Source: Candidatus Pseudomonas phytovorans
GTDB lineage: Bacteria > Pseudomonadota > Gammaproteobacteria > Pseudomonadales > Pseudomonadaceae
Assembly: GCA_029202525.1 (NCBI GenBank)
Contig: CP119325.1
Coordinates: forward strand, 3,694,001-3,758,000
Length of the DNA stretch: 64,000 nt
Direction: 5' to 3'
A model generated the notes under the pieces. The model was not told the origin of the DNA. It did not search any database and saw nothing but the letters and a program-made list of their open reading frames with translations. Below, piece by piece: positions 18,075 to 26,700 of this stretch. Both the position numbers and the translations under genes were made by a program. How positions within the stretch are numbered: position 1 is the first letter of the stretch; every line of letters begins with the position of its first letter.

Positions 18075-19595
18075 GTGACCAAATTAGTCGATCAAGAAGA
18101 CACGTCACCCTCCTCCTCTTTACCCGCTTACGTATTCGAGGGACCGGATCAGGTTGCCATTCGAACTCGCACGAATGACCAGCCAAAGTACGTAGATACT
18201 CGATTGAGCGTTTGGACGTGGTATGACGGTGGCCTTGCAATGAAAGTCGATTGGGTGGCGCTAAAATTTAGTTCTGACCTCATGGAAATTTGCAAAAGTT
18301 TTATGGCTTACGCACTTGAGAAATATGCCCCGAGAACGGCGCAAATGTTTGCAAATCTCTTTCATAAGTTATCTAAGACAGATCTGGCAAGTGGCCTCCC
18401 TTGGGGTAAGTCACTCCTAATCACCACCATAGAAAGTTTGAGAAAGTCAAGACACGATCTTGTAGGTTTCCGCATATTCTATCGCTGGGCAGTTGGTAGA
18501 GGCATTGAAGGTTTTGACTTAAATACCTACCTGATAATCAAGGAGATCAAATCAAGCAGAGTTGCCCCATATGATCGAATCTACCTCTCACAGTCTTGCC
18601 TGGAAATATCTGAGGAGGCTCAACTACTCAAACGCATTGAGCAAGAAGCTACGCCTAGCTCATGGGAAAACACCCAGATTAATGTGTTACTTCACTTAGG
18701 ATTTGAACTCGCACCACGCGCAATTCAGTTTCATTCGCTAGATATCGCAGACTTTGAAGTCATCGAGGATTGTAATCATAGTGTCTACTATACGCTGTGG
18801 CTACCCATGGCCAAAAAGTTCAGGCAGCGCAGACCTGAGCGACGACCACGCAAAATAACGACCAAACTGGGGGATAAGATTTCCCAGCACGTTTCTGGAA
18901 TAAGGCACCTCTTTGGTGAAAACTGCGAGGCAATGTTTGTGGGCTCTGATGGAAGTCGCATGTCTGTAACTGAGATTGGGACATGCCTCAAACACGAGCT
19001 ACGTGAAGCTGGGATAGACAGGCCGAAGCAGGTAACCATGTTGCTGCGTCATCACCTTGGGCAAGGCTTGGCAGACCAGGGAACTCCGGCAGATATGATT
19101 GCCGAACTGCTAGGGCACAACAGTACGGTTGCGGCGCGTGCGTATGTAACCGCAACCCCCAACATTGCCCGGATCAAAGAGAAAGCACTCGGCAAGAGTC
19201 CCGTCTATCAACGCATTATGCGCAGTTTCTTGACGGGGGAAGTCATACAACGCCGCGATACATCTACCGAAAGAGTGATCCGTGGCGTAATAGACACGCA
19301 GTACATCGGGAACATCGGTGCATGTGCCCTCCCCGTGCATACTCACTGCCCCTACAATCCTGTCTACGCCTGCTACACCTGCAAGAAATTTCACCCCTTT
19401 GCTGACGGCCGCCATGAGCAGGTAAAAGAGGCACTGCAACGAGAAGCGCAACGGTTCATAGATATGGCAGAACAAGCCGGAGACCTCATTCACAACCGGC
19501 CTCTCGCCCAGCACCAGACCACCATTCTGGCAGTAAGCGCTACGATCGAGCGCTGCCGGCAGCATATGGAGGATGCCAACGATGACGACGTCTAG
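18075..19595 (+). CDS. ginB: Tyrosine recombinase-like protein, GinB-like
   Basis: A 506-residue integrase-fold protein with a GTG start six bases after GGAGG. The catalytic domain is divergent. APRAIQFHSLDI may hold arginine I, and MLLRHHLGQGLADQGT corresponds to box II but lacks the usual first histidine. LLGHNSTVAARAYV supplies the box III histidine region and the tyrosine. The C-terminus has a cysteine cluster, CALPVHTHC and YACYTCKKF, suggesting a zinc-binding tail. It starts 11 bases after the first recombinase and overlaps the third. Confidence 0.75.
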   Translation: MTKLVDQEDTSPSSSLPAYVFEGPDQVAIRTRTNDQPKYVDTRLSVWTWYDGGLAMKVDWVALKFSSDLMEICKSFMAYALEKYAPRTAQMFANLFHKLSKTDLASGLPWGKSLLITTIESLRKSRHDLVGFRIFYRWAVGRGIEGFDLNTYLIIKEIKSSRVAPYDRIYLSQSCLEISEEAQLLKRIEQEATPSSWENTQINVLLHLGFELAPRAIQFHSLDIADFEVIEDCNHSVYYTLWLPMAKKFRQRRPERRPRKITTKLGDKISQHVSGIRHLFGENCEAMFVGSDGSRMSVTEIGTCLKHELREAGIDRPKQVTMLLRHHLGQGLADQGTPADMIAELLGHNSTVAARAYVTATPNIARIKEKALGKSPVYQRIMRSFLTGEVIQRRDTSTERVIRGVIDTQYIGNIGACALPVHTHCPYNPVYACYTCKKFHPFADGRHEQVKEALQREAQRFIDMAEQAGDLIHNRPLAQHQTTILAVSATIERCRQHMEDANDDDV

Positions 19596-21702
19596 GGCAA
19601 GGCAGAGTCTCGAACGCTTCATAAACCAGGAACAAGCGTTTTTTCAGTCATTACCAGTTTCGAGCCCGTGGGAGGTACCGGTTTGGGGCGTTGAATGCTG
19701 GTTACCACAAAGGGATAAGCAACATGCTCTTACCTTCGAAACGCATCGACAGTCCCTAGATAGGGTGGGATATCCTGCCCCACCTAAGGGGCCACTCCCC
19801 TTCACTTTCCAAAGTTTTAGCAAAGCAATAATTGTGTATTTACAACGAACTCGGAATTTGAGGTTCTCGATGGTGGCTGCATACAATATTGCGGTCCGAC
19901 GCCTCTACAATCCTTTGTTTGAACGCGACGCATCCGACCCCACGCACTTAACGCGAGGTGATTTCGAACGCGTCGTAGAATTTCTCCGAGAAAGTGGCTA
20001 CAAAAACCTTTACGACGCGACCTCTCACCTTCAAGTGATAGCTGATACAATTGATAAACTACAGCTAACTGAGATCGCCATCCACTTTGAGCATGACGCA
20101 AGGCCAGAGAGGCGCCGCCACGACTATATATCGTTGCACGATACGGATCGAGCGGTAAAAAAGCGAAAATCTGATGAGCGCTTGCCCTCGCGTGAGGCAA
20201 TGGAAGCCTATGCCCTATGCTCAAATAACCCTCTAAGTGAAGGAGAGGAAATTCTACTGCGAGTTATTGATTTGTTGATCGTGACAGGTCAGCGCGGGAA
20301 TGAAATTTCAGTAATCCCATACGACTGCTGGGTGCAACGCTCGATAAAAGGATCGCTGGGTGAGACGGTGATGGATGCCCATGGTAGTCCCATCATTGAA
20401 TTCGGTATTCGCTACTTTGCCGAAAAACAATTTCAATCACGCGTTCACTGGCTTGCTGAAAGCGATGTTCACATGGCCAGGCGCGCAGTTGAGCGACTGA
20501 AAGTGTTAACTGCGGAGCAGCGGGCAATCGCTAAGTGGCAAGAAGACAATCCAGGTCGAATCTGGTCTTATCCGCCTCAACAACTGATTACTGATGCTCA
20601 AGTAATGGAGTGGCTAGGATTTAGTAACGAAAGAGAATACGGCAAACACCTCTATCTGTATTTATCCCGAAACGGCATTCACCCTATCGAAGAAGAATTT
20701 GATTATCGTAACCGGCGGAAAGTAGGAAGGCGATATGTTGCAGGTGAAATTGAGCATTTGATGGCCCCGAAGCTCTCCGGCCATGCAGCACTGACAGAAA
20801 ATGTTCAGGGCCAGTTGCGCATAGTGCTCAAAACCAGCGAAGTATTGGGCATTGCCTTCGATGGACAATTTCGTTTTAACGGTCGAGAGAACAATGTATT
20901 TCGCGCCATTCCAAGACGGGTAACACTAACAGATATAAACCGAGCACTTGGTGCAGATCCTCGATCCCCATCTATATTTGCCCGGCGATCATTGGTAGAA
21001 GTGGATGGATCTCCAATTCGTCTGACGAGCCACCAGCCCCGTCATTGGCGAAATACGATCTATCATCTCGCTGGCATGAGCGATGTTCAGCAAGCCCTGG
21101 CCTTGGGGAGAAAACGGCTAGAGCAGAACAGGTTTTATCAGCACACCAGTATAGAAGAGGATATGGAGTCCCATCATGGTTTTCTAGCGTTCAACAGCTA
21201 TCAGGAGCGCATCGATTTTCTTCATTCAGGGATTAGGAAGGGTGACATTCAGGGCGCACTCACCGACAGCTATCACTCACTACTCAAAGAGAAAGGCCCA
21301 ATTACGGCAGAAGCTTTCCTCACCATACATGCCACGGCACTGCACGTGACACCTTTCGGCGGTTGCATACATGATTTCTCTCAGGCCCCCTGCCCTAAGC
21401 ATCTTCAATGCTGGAATGGCTGCTCCCATCTCCATCTGATGGGAACCCCCATGGAGCGGAGGAACCTTGAGAGGCAAGCCGAGCGTCTAATGACCGCGAT
21501 TGCCATCATGAGAGATGCGGGCACCGGAGAGGCTGGCAGCGATGTATGGCTATCGGACCAGGAAGATAAACTCAACAGACTAAAGTCCGTCTTGGCGCGC
21601 GGTACAGGGGTAGGTGTACAACAGGTGTTTCCAAATGGGCGTCCAATGGTCGTTGTAGACACAGGCAGACGGCGCAGTTCGGTTTCGGATGATGAGAGGT
21701 AA
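19582..21702 (+). CDS. ginC: Large tyrosine recombinase-like protein, GinC-like
   Basis: A protein of about 706 residues. Catalytic features are VTGQRGNEISVIPYD (arginine I), TSHQPRHWRNTIYHLAGMS (box II) and QNRFYQHTS (candidate tyrosine). The C-terminus has the cysteine/histidine cluster GGCIHDFSQAPCPKHLQC followed by WNGCSHLHL, likely zinc-binding. An ATG at 19573 directly abuts GGAGG, whereas ATG 19582 has a nine-base spacing, so the latter was chosen. The 14-base overlap with the preceding gene implies coupled translation. Confidence 0.75.
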   Translation: MTTSRARQSLERFINQEQAFFQSLPVSSPWEVPVWGVECWLPQRDKQHALTFETHRQSLDRVGYPAPPKGPLPFTFQSFSKAIIVYLQRTRNLRFSMVAAYNIAVRRLYNPLFERDASDPTHLTRGDFERVVEFLRESGYKNLYDATSHLQVIADTIDKLQLTEIAIHFEHDARPERRRHDYISLHDTDRAVKKRKSDERLPSREAMEAYALCSNNPLSEGEEILLRVIDLLIVTGQRGNEISVIPYDCWVQRSIKGSLGETVMDAHGSPIIEFGIRYFAEKQFQSRVHWLAESDVHMARRAVERLKVLTAEQRAIAKWQEDNPGRIWSYPPQQLITDAQVMEWLGFSNEREYGKHLYLYLSRNGIHPIEEEFDYRNRRKVGRRYVAGEIEHLMAPKLSGHAALTENVQGQLRIVLKTSEVLGIAFDGQFRFNGRENNVFRAIPRRVTLTDINRALGADPRSPSIFARRSLVEVDGSPIRLTSHQPRHWRNTIYHLAGMSDVQQALALGRKRLEQNRFYQHTSIEEDMESHHGFLAFNSYQERIDFLHSGIRKGDIQGALTDSYHSLLKEKGPITAEAFLTIHATALHVTPFGGCIHDFSQAPCPKHLQCWNGCSHLHLMGTPMERRNLERQAERLMTAIAIMRDAGTGEAGSDVWLSDQEDKLNRLKSVLARGTGVGVQQVFPNGRPMVVVDTGRRRSSVSDDER

Positions 21703-21704
21703 CG

Positions 21705-22100
21705 ATGGCGCAACGATACACCTTGAGAGGCAGCAGTTTGGACGAGGCGATCGACGCCCTCCTCGCTCAGATGATTAGCGAGGGGTTGGAGCTTGCGCCT
21801 ATTTCTCGCCCTGAAGTGCTGCGCCGATTAGGCCTCACGAGCCGAGGTACTCTAGTGGGCGACAGAGGCCGTCGTATTGAGTCCGCGCGTATCGCTCAAC
21901 TCAAGGAGAGTGGAAGAGATCCAGACGGTACCCGACGCCGAAGAAGCCTCGAAGAGCGTGTCGCGCATTTGCAAGAGGAAAATTGCGATTTGAGAAAGCA
22001 GCTTGATCAGCTCTATGAAGCACTGACGACAATTGCGCAGAACTGCTTGGTTAAGGGAGTCGATGTCGAGAGCATTTTGACTCCATTTCGAAAGCTGTAA
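21705..22100 (+). CDS. ginD: Small coiled-coil protein, GinD-like
   Basis: A 131-residue basic protein that starts two bases after the large recombinase stop, with GAGAGG upstream. The N-terminal half (ISRPEVLRRLGLTSRGTLVG) could be DNA-binding. Residues about 85-110 (RSLEERVAHLQEENCDLRKQ) form a clear coiled coil. Tn554 TnpC and GInt GinD are likewise small accessory proteins, so a role in orienting or efficient recombination is inferred from position. Confidence 0.65.
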   Translation: MAQRYTLRGSSLDEAIDALLAQMISEGLELAPISRPEVLRRLGLTSRGTLVGDRGRRIESARIAQLKESGRDPDGTRRRRSLEERVAHLQEENCDLRKQLDQLYEALTTIAQNCLVKGVDVESILTPFRKL

Positions 22101-22203
22101 TTTCAAAAATTTTCAAAGATAGCCTCCGTCGCAGGCAACCGAGGTCGCCTTACTCCTCGTGAGTCAGAAAGCCATTCGGCGTCTGATCGCGCAGAGTAGC
22201 CAG

Positions 22204-22647
22204 TTACCGCGATGCCGGTGAGTGCGAAAAAATGATCCGGACACTTTTTGTATCAGCTTCGGCCGAGCCCAAGCCTTCAGTGTAGATTTTTCCTCCCTCC
22301 AAGCTGTACACGTAGACCGCTTCCTCACGGATGTCATCAACCGTTTCGCGTAACTCCAACAGTTTCTCCATCATCCACCCATCACTGCCGTTCAGATAGC
22401 CTGGAGAAACCAGCTGCACATCCAGCAGCCGGAGGCCGGCCGTTTGTTCACTAATCACCTGCTCAAGTGATGAAATGCTAGGCAGCATAAGCATGCTGGT
22501 GAATGCTTCGTTGTCCTGCTGGAAGGCAACTTTGACATAAAACCAGGGGCAATGTGTGGTCTGTTCAACGTACTGCCAGCACTGGGTGGATCCGTCCCCG
22601 AGAAGCTCACCGAGGGCCAGCTCTGCTTGTTTATGAGTGATGAACAT
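22204..22647 (-). CDS. Hypothetical protein
   Basis: A 147-residue acidic soluble protein, MFITHKQAELALGELLGDGS onward, with no motif I recognise. GAGG lies seven bases before the ATG and codon use looks coding. It is divergent from the XRE regulator at 22733, and a perfect palindrome lies between them, so the pair is probably co-regulated. Confidence 0.65.
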   Translation of the reverse strand: MFITHKQAELALGELLGDGSTQCWQYVEQTTHCPWFYVKVAFQQDNEAFTSMLMLPSISSLEQVISEQTAGLRLLDVQLVSPGYLNGSDGWMMEKLLELRETVDDIREEAVYVYSLEGGKIYTEGLGSAEADTKSVRIIFSHSPASR

Positions 22648-22681
22648 GGCGCCGCCTCAAATATGAACACTATAGATTGTA

Positions 22682-22693
22682 GCCCTATAGGGC
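22682..22693. promoter_or_regulatory. 12-bp perfect palindrome between divergent genes
   Basis: GCCCTATAGGGC lies in the 85-bp gap between the hypothetical gene and the XRE regulator, with another CTATAG at 22670-22675. It is a likely operator for the neighbouring regulator. Confidence 0.45.
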
Positions 22694-22732
22694 GCGTAAA
22701 GGCTTCATCGTTCCTTTTGCGAGATCGGCAAT

Positions 22733-23044
22733 ATGGAACTGAAACAGGCGTTTGGTGCGGCTCTGAAGCAGCTGCGTTCGGTTAGGAAGCTTTCGCAGGA
22801 GGACTTTTCTGACGTCAGTAGCCGTACCTACCTCAGCTCGCTTGAGCGCGGTCTGAAGAGCCCCACCATCGACAAGGTGGACGAGCTAGCATCTGTACTG
22901 GACGTACATCCACTGACCATTCTCGTGGGCTGTTATCTTCTCCGAGAGAATTCGAACACCCTTGACCGTCTGTTTTCCCAAATACGAACGGAACTGCCAA
23001 GCGATATGAGACAAGAAGCTGATGGGAGCGTCTCAAACTCCTGA
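22733..23044 (+). CDS. XRE-family helix-turn-helix regulator
   Basis: A 103-residue protein. The HTH occupies about residues 5-60: FGAALKQLRSVRKLSQEDFS and SRTYLSSLERGLKSPTIDKV, a classic Cro/C1 layout. The tail is short and carries no obvious ligand domain. It probably represses itself and the divergent hypothetical gene through the palindrome between them. Small regulators of this type are common next to mobile-element cargo. Confidence 0.8.
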   Translation: MELKQAFGAALKQLRSVRKLSQEDFSDVSSRTYLSSLERGLKSPTIDKVDELASVLDVHPLTILVGCYLLRENSNTLDRLFSQIRTELPSDMRQEADGSVSNS

Positions 23045-23131
23045 CAGACTCCCTTTGTCACGCGATGGTAGACTCACAGCTGTCGAAAACCGGCAGCCTG
23101 CCAGAGTCGAATCACTAACGTCGGACCACTT

Positions 23132-23338
23132 ATGCCCAAACCGCCCGAAATCTTGCCTCCCGATCACCCGGCGTACGCCGAGGCAGTTGAGGCAATGCGC
23201 CGCTACCACGAGGCTCGGGACGCAGGCGCGCCAGTAACTGAAGTGGAAAGGTTGCGTCTGATTGCGGAGTCTCTTTACCAGGCGATAACCGACTACCAGA
23301 TGAAGGCTTTCGGTAAGGGCAGCAGACCAACTCATTGA
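23132..23338 (+). CDS. Small hypothetical protein
   Basis: A 68-residue protein, MPKPPEILPPDHPAYAEAVE onward, with a mostly helical composition (EAMRRYHEARDAGAPVTEVE). No known motif and no strong ribosome-binding site. It follows the XRE gene by 88 bases on the same strand. Amino-acid composition suggests it is real rather than a shadow. Confidence 0.5.
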   Translation: MPKPPEILPPDHPAYAEAVEAMRRYHEARDAGAPVTEVERLRLIAESLYQAITDYQMKAFGKGSRPTH

Positions 23339-23703
23339 GCGGCAGTTACTCGGAGCTGTGTCCTGAGAATGGCCGCCTTCGACCCATAGCGGACGTTCGC
23401 CACCAGCAAAAGTCGGCCAAATGCAGCCGATCATGAGGGCTGCTAACGGCCAGTCGATTATAGAGTCAGTTCTGAACGCCTAGTTGGAGCCGTCCGCATA
23501 CTGGGTAAAGCACGGCAAAGGCCGAAGCCCCCAGTGACTAACTATGCGAACGCCTGCCGATTTTGCATGCGAATATTCGCGCGATGCGCGGCAGATCCAA
23601 AAGCTGAAGAAATGAGTGGAGGCTGAACCTCTCATGGATCACAAACTAGGTTCGCCGCCCCCCTCCTTCGTTGATGCAGCGCCGCTAACGACATAATCCG
23701 CGC
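23339..23703. other. Intergenic region with a degenerate repeat motif
   Basis: No coding sequence recognised. Around 23370-23445 the sequence reads ggccgccttcgacccatagc followed by ggacgttcgcc and gtcggccaaatgcagccgat. Related motifs occur at about 28405-28490 and, in inverse orientation, 32845-32890. Confidence 0.35.
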
Positions 23704-26700
23704 TCAGCCACCTTCTGCACCATTACCGCTATCTTCCTTCCATGACTCCATTTTTGGCTTCCCTCGTTCGAACCAAACTACACCTTCAGACCGTCTCCAT
23801 GCGGCATGAGAATTTCCTCCGCCTGGCCACACGCCTCGCTCCGCTACAAACGTCCACACGCACGCCAAATCGTTATCTTTCAACAGCCGCTCAAATATGT
23901 CCTGCCGTATGTAGGCGTGTGAACCATCGTCAGGGCCCATGCTGCTGATGAATTGGGGCTTCCCTAGCGCATTCACATAGACACGCGGATCGAAGTGCAT
24001 AGGGGTAATGGAAAGCTGATTTGCCAACCAAGGGGCTGGTAAATGTGCAGAGGCTCCGTCCGGAAGGGAGGCATCCAAATGGGACTCCCAATGATATTTA
24101 TGGCAGGGAAATGCCACCTCGAGCTCACCTTGGTTATGAAAGTAGGCAGGTGTCCACATTAATTGATCCCAGGTAAAGCGCCATGGGGCCTCAAGCAGAT
24201 AGCCGTCGTCCGTGCAACTGCGTCCCGACCACCTCGAAACATCTAGAGAACGCTGAGTGCTCAGAAAGCGAATCAGCTGTTTGTGATCTCTTTTCCTGAC
24301 AACGACAGGCATGAGGAAACGCCATTCTTTCAGTCGTAGCCCGTGCTCTCGGCTCTCTCCATCATCGTAACGATTCGCCACGGAGCGATGCTCGTAAAGG
24401 ACTAGCCACTTTTCACCTTCCTCGTCGGTTCGACCTACAAGACTTGGCATCCCAAGGCTAGGGTCAAGCTTGAACGGCCATTCCTGGAGGCAGTCTTCTG
24501 ATACTTCCTCGAGAGCAATTGGTGAGATATCTACAAAATCAGCACTCGCATCGGACAGCCCTTGAAGAACAGTAGGGTCGATGTCTCGATGGAAACCTAG
24601 ATCGATGGATGAACGGTAATCACGTGTTCCATCCACGCGCGCTTCGGAAAGCCAATTACTATCGGCTAGCCGGCAAAGGAGTTCATCGAGCGCAAGCCAC
24701 TCATATTTGGCACCAATCCGCTCAAAGAGTGGCCTGTCGCGGGAATAGCTGTGACGGTGAGAGCTATCCGATGGGAAGAGTTCGTCTGTCCATCCGAAGT
24801 CATAGGCGCGCTTTGCGACCCACCGTTTGGCCGCCGCCATGTCGACACCTTCCAACGTGCGCGGATATTTTTCCGAGCGGGCGATGCACCATCTGAACTC
24901 GTCGGTAAATCTTCTTTTTTCGTCAACATTCAGTAGATCTACAAGCTTCTTCTCTAGCTGCTGAAGCTCCTCGGAGTGGTCATGCGCCTCGAGTGCCTCG
25001 CAGTCCTCAAGCGCATCGGGCTCCTCAAGTTCCTCAAGTTCCTCAAGTTCCTCAAGTTCCTCAAGCTTCTCGAGTGCCTCGACTGGGCGGAGCAAGAATC
25101 GGAACGGATTAAATTGGAGAGCACTGATCGCATCGACGATTTCTTGCCTGTCTGGGTAAGGGGCAATTACCTCTATATCGAATCGCTCGTTCATCTCGGA
25201 TTGTGTGTAGGGCATTGGAGAAGTCAAAGCAACGCTCGAAAATGAGCTGACACGATGCTTGATCTCATCAGCGAACTCACTTATTTCGCCAGTGCAAGAA
25301 CGCTTGATTTCGTCACCTCCAGCTTTTGTGGCGACATCACCGAGAAGAGCTTGTGAAACAGTAAATTGAACAGGCTGAGATTTATAAGGTGGCCTACAGG
25401 CACTGAGATCGACCTTGGTAGGCAGGCAACGATGGTGGGCAGCCAGCTCAACAATCCCCGATGCATAGTCCCTCAGCATAATCGATAGCGGAACGCACTG
25501 CTCAGAGAAAACCATCCGGTAAGCTACCGGGGCATACTGCTCCAACCGTATTGGAGATGGGTCGATACAACATGCGCCATAAGCAGCCCCGTGCAACCGT
25601 TCCATCACGTAGAGATCATCAAGGCCAGCGAACCTCTCGCACAGTTCACCGTAGAGCTTGACCTTCGAAAGCAGCAATGCGGATAGCGCCTTGGTAGCCT
25701 TGTCTCTGATTTCTCTATGCGATGACGCCGTCAGCCACGTGACCGCAAGCCCGCACAGAAGCTGTACGTGCCGATCCGTTTTCTCGGTCTGACTGGTCAA
25801 ACACCAGTCTAGGAGGCGGCGGATCGTGCTGCCATCCGCCATATCGAAGTCGTTGATTTTCACCGTCCAGGACGCATCACGCTCTGGCATCGTTTTAGTA
25901 ATCAGAATGTCGTGGAGTAGTTCAGCGTTCCAAGGGTGATCAACGTTGGCACAGAGTTCGATCAGCACGTAGAGTTGGTTATCATCGACATCCAAGATAG
26001 CCTGATAATATCGCCAAGTGCGCTCAGTGAAAGCGTTTGAGCTACGCCAACGCAAGCTCTCTAGGAAGGCGCCTCTGACCGAGTCGTCGTTGATCCAGAT
26101 ATCAATATCCCTCGGAAGCACATCCAAAAGCTCTGAGCCGAAACGCTCAGGCACTTGGATAGACAAAGCTTCAGCGAGACCAGCCCACTCCCATTTGAAT
26201 CTGTCGCCGTCAAGAATGAAGCTCAAAACTCCTTTCTCCAGTTCGAGCCCTAGATCCTTCACACCCTTGAGCAGCGCATCCGCCATGAGGTGGTCTTGGA
26301 GTCGCTGGAAACTGAATCTCACGATATCCTCGACCGGAGCAAATGGATCAAGTTCAAGCTGGCGCGGTGGTGGGTCGAGTCGAAAAATTCCGTTCTTCTG
26401 CAGGACGTCAAACCAGGTTATGGAAGGTGGGGAAGGAAAACTCGAAAACACCTCCGTCGAAATTCGCACAGCATCGGCCAAAAGCACGTAATCGCGCCTG
26501 TCTGTGGCCATCAACCTGGCGATGGCCGAGATTGCCGCTGTAGTAGGAGCGAGCAGATCTTCGCTGCCGTCTCTTCCGACACCTAGATTTCGCGCGACAC
26601 TACGGATGTAAAATGCAAAAACCTGCTTCGTGCCATGCAGGCCTCTGGGGAATTGCTTACAACCGTCTCGGGCAAGGGCAACGCACGCGCTGCGAAGAAA

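Larger units (their letters stand above)
16653..22100 (+). mobile_element. GInt-like recombination module (ginABCD-type, left border of island)
   Basis: Four tightly packed plus-strand genes encode three different tyrosine-recombinase-like proteins (427, 506 and about 706 residues) followed by a 131-residue coiled-coil protein. This set and order match the ginABCD genes that define GInt genomic islands; it is also reminiscent of Tn554 tnpABC. The module borders core-like DNA on its left and accessory DNA on its right, and it is transcribed into the accessory region. The right end was not identified. Confidence 0.65.

Noticed and set aside
25022..25075. Short tandem units that could be mistaken for a CRISPR-like array
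   Set aside because: Units are directly adjacent with no spacers, are in frame with the coding sequence, and no cas genes are present.
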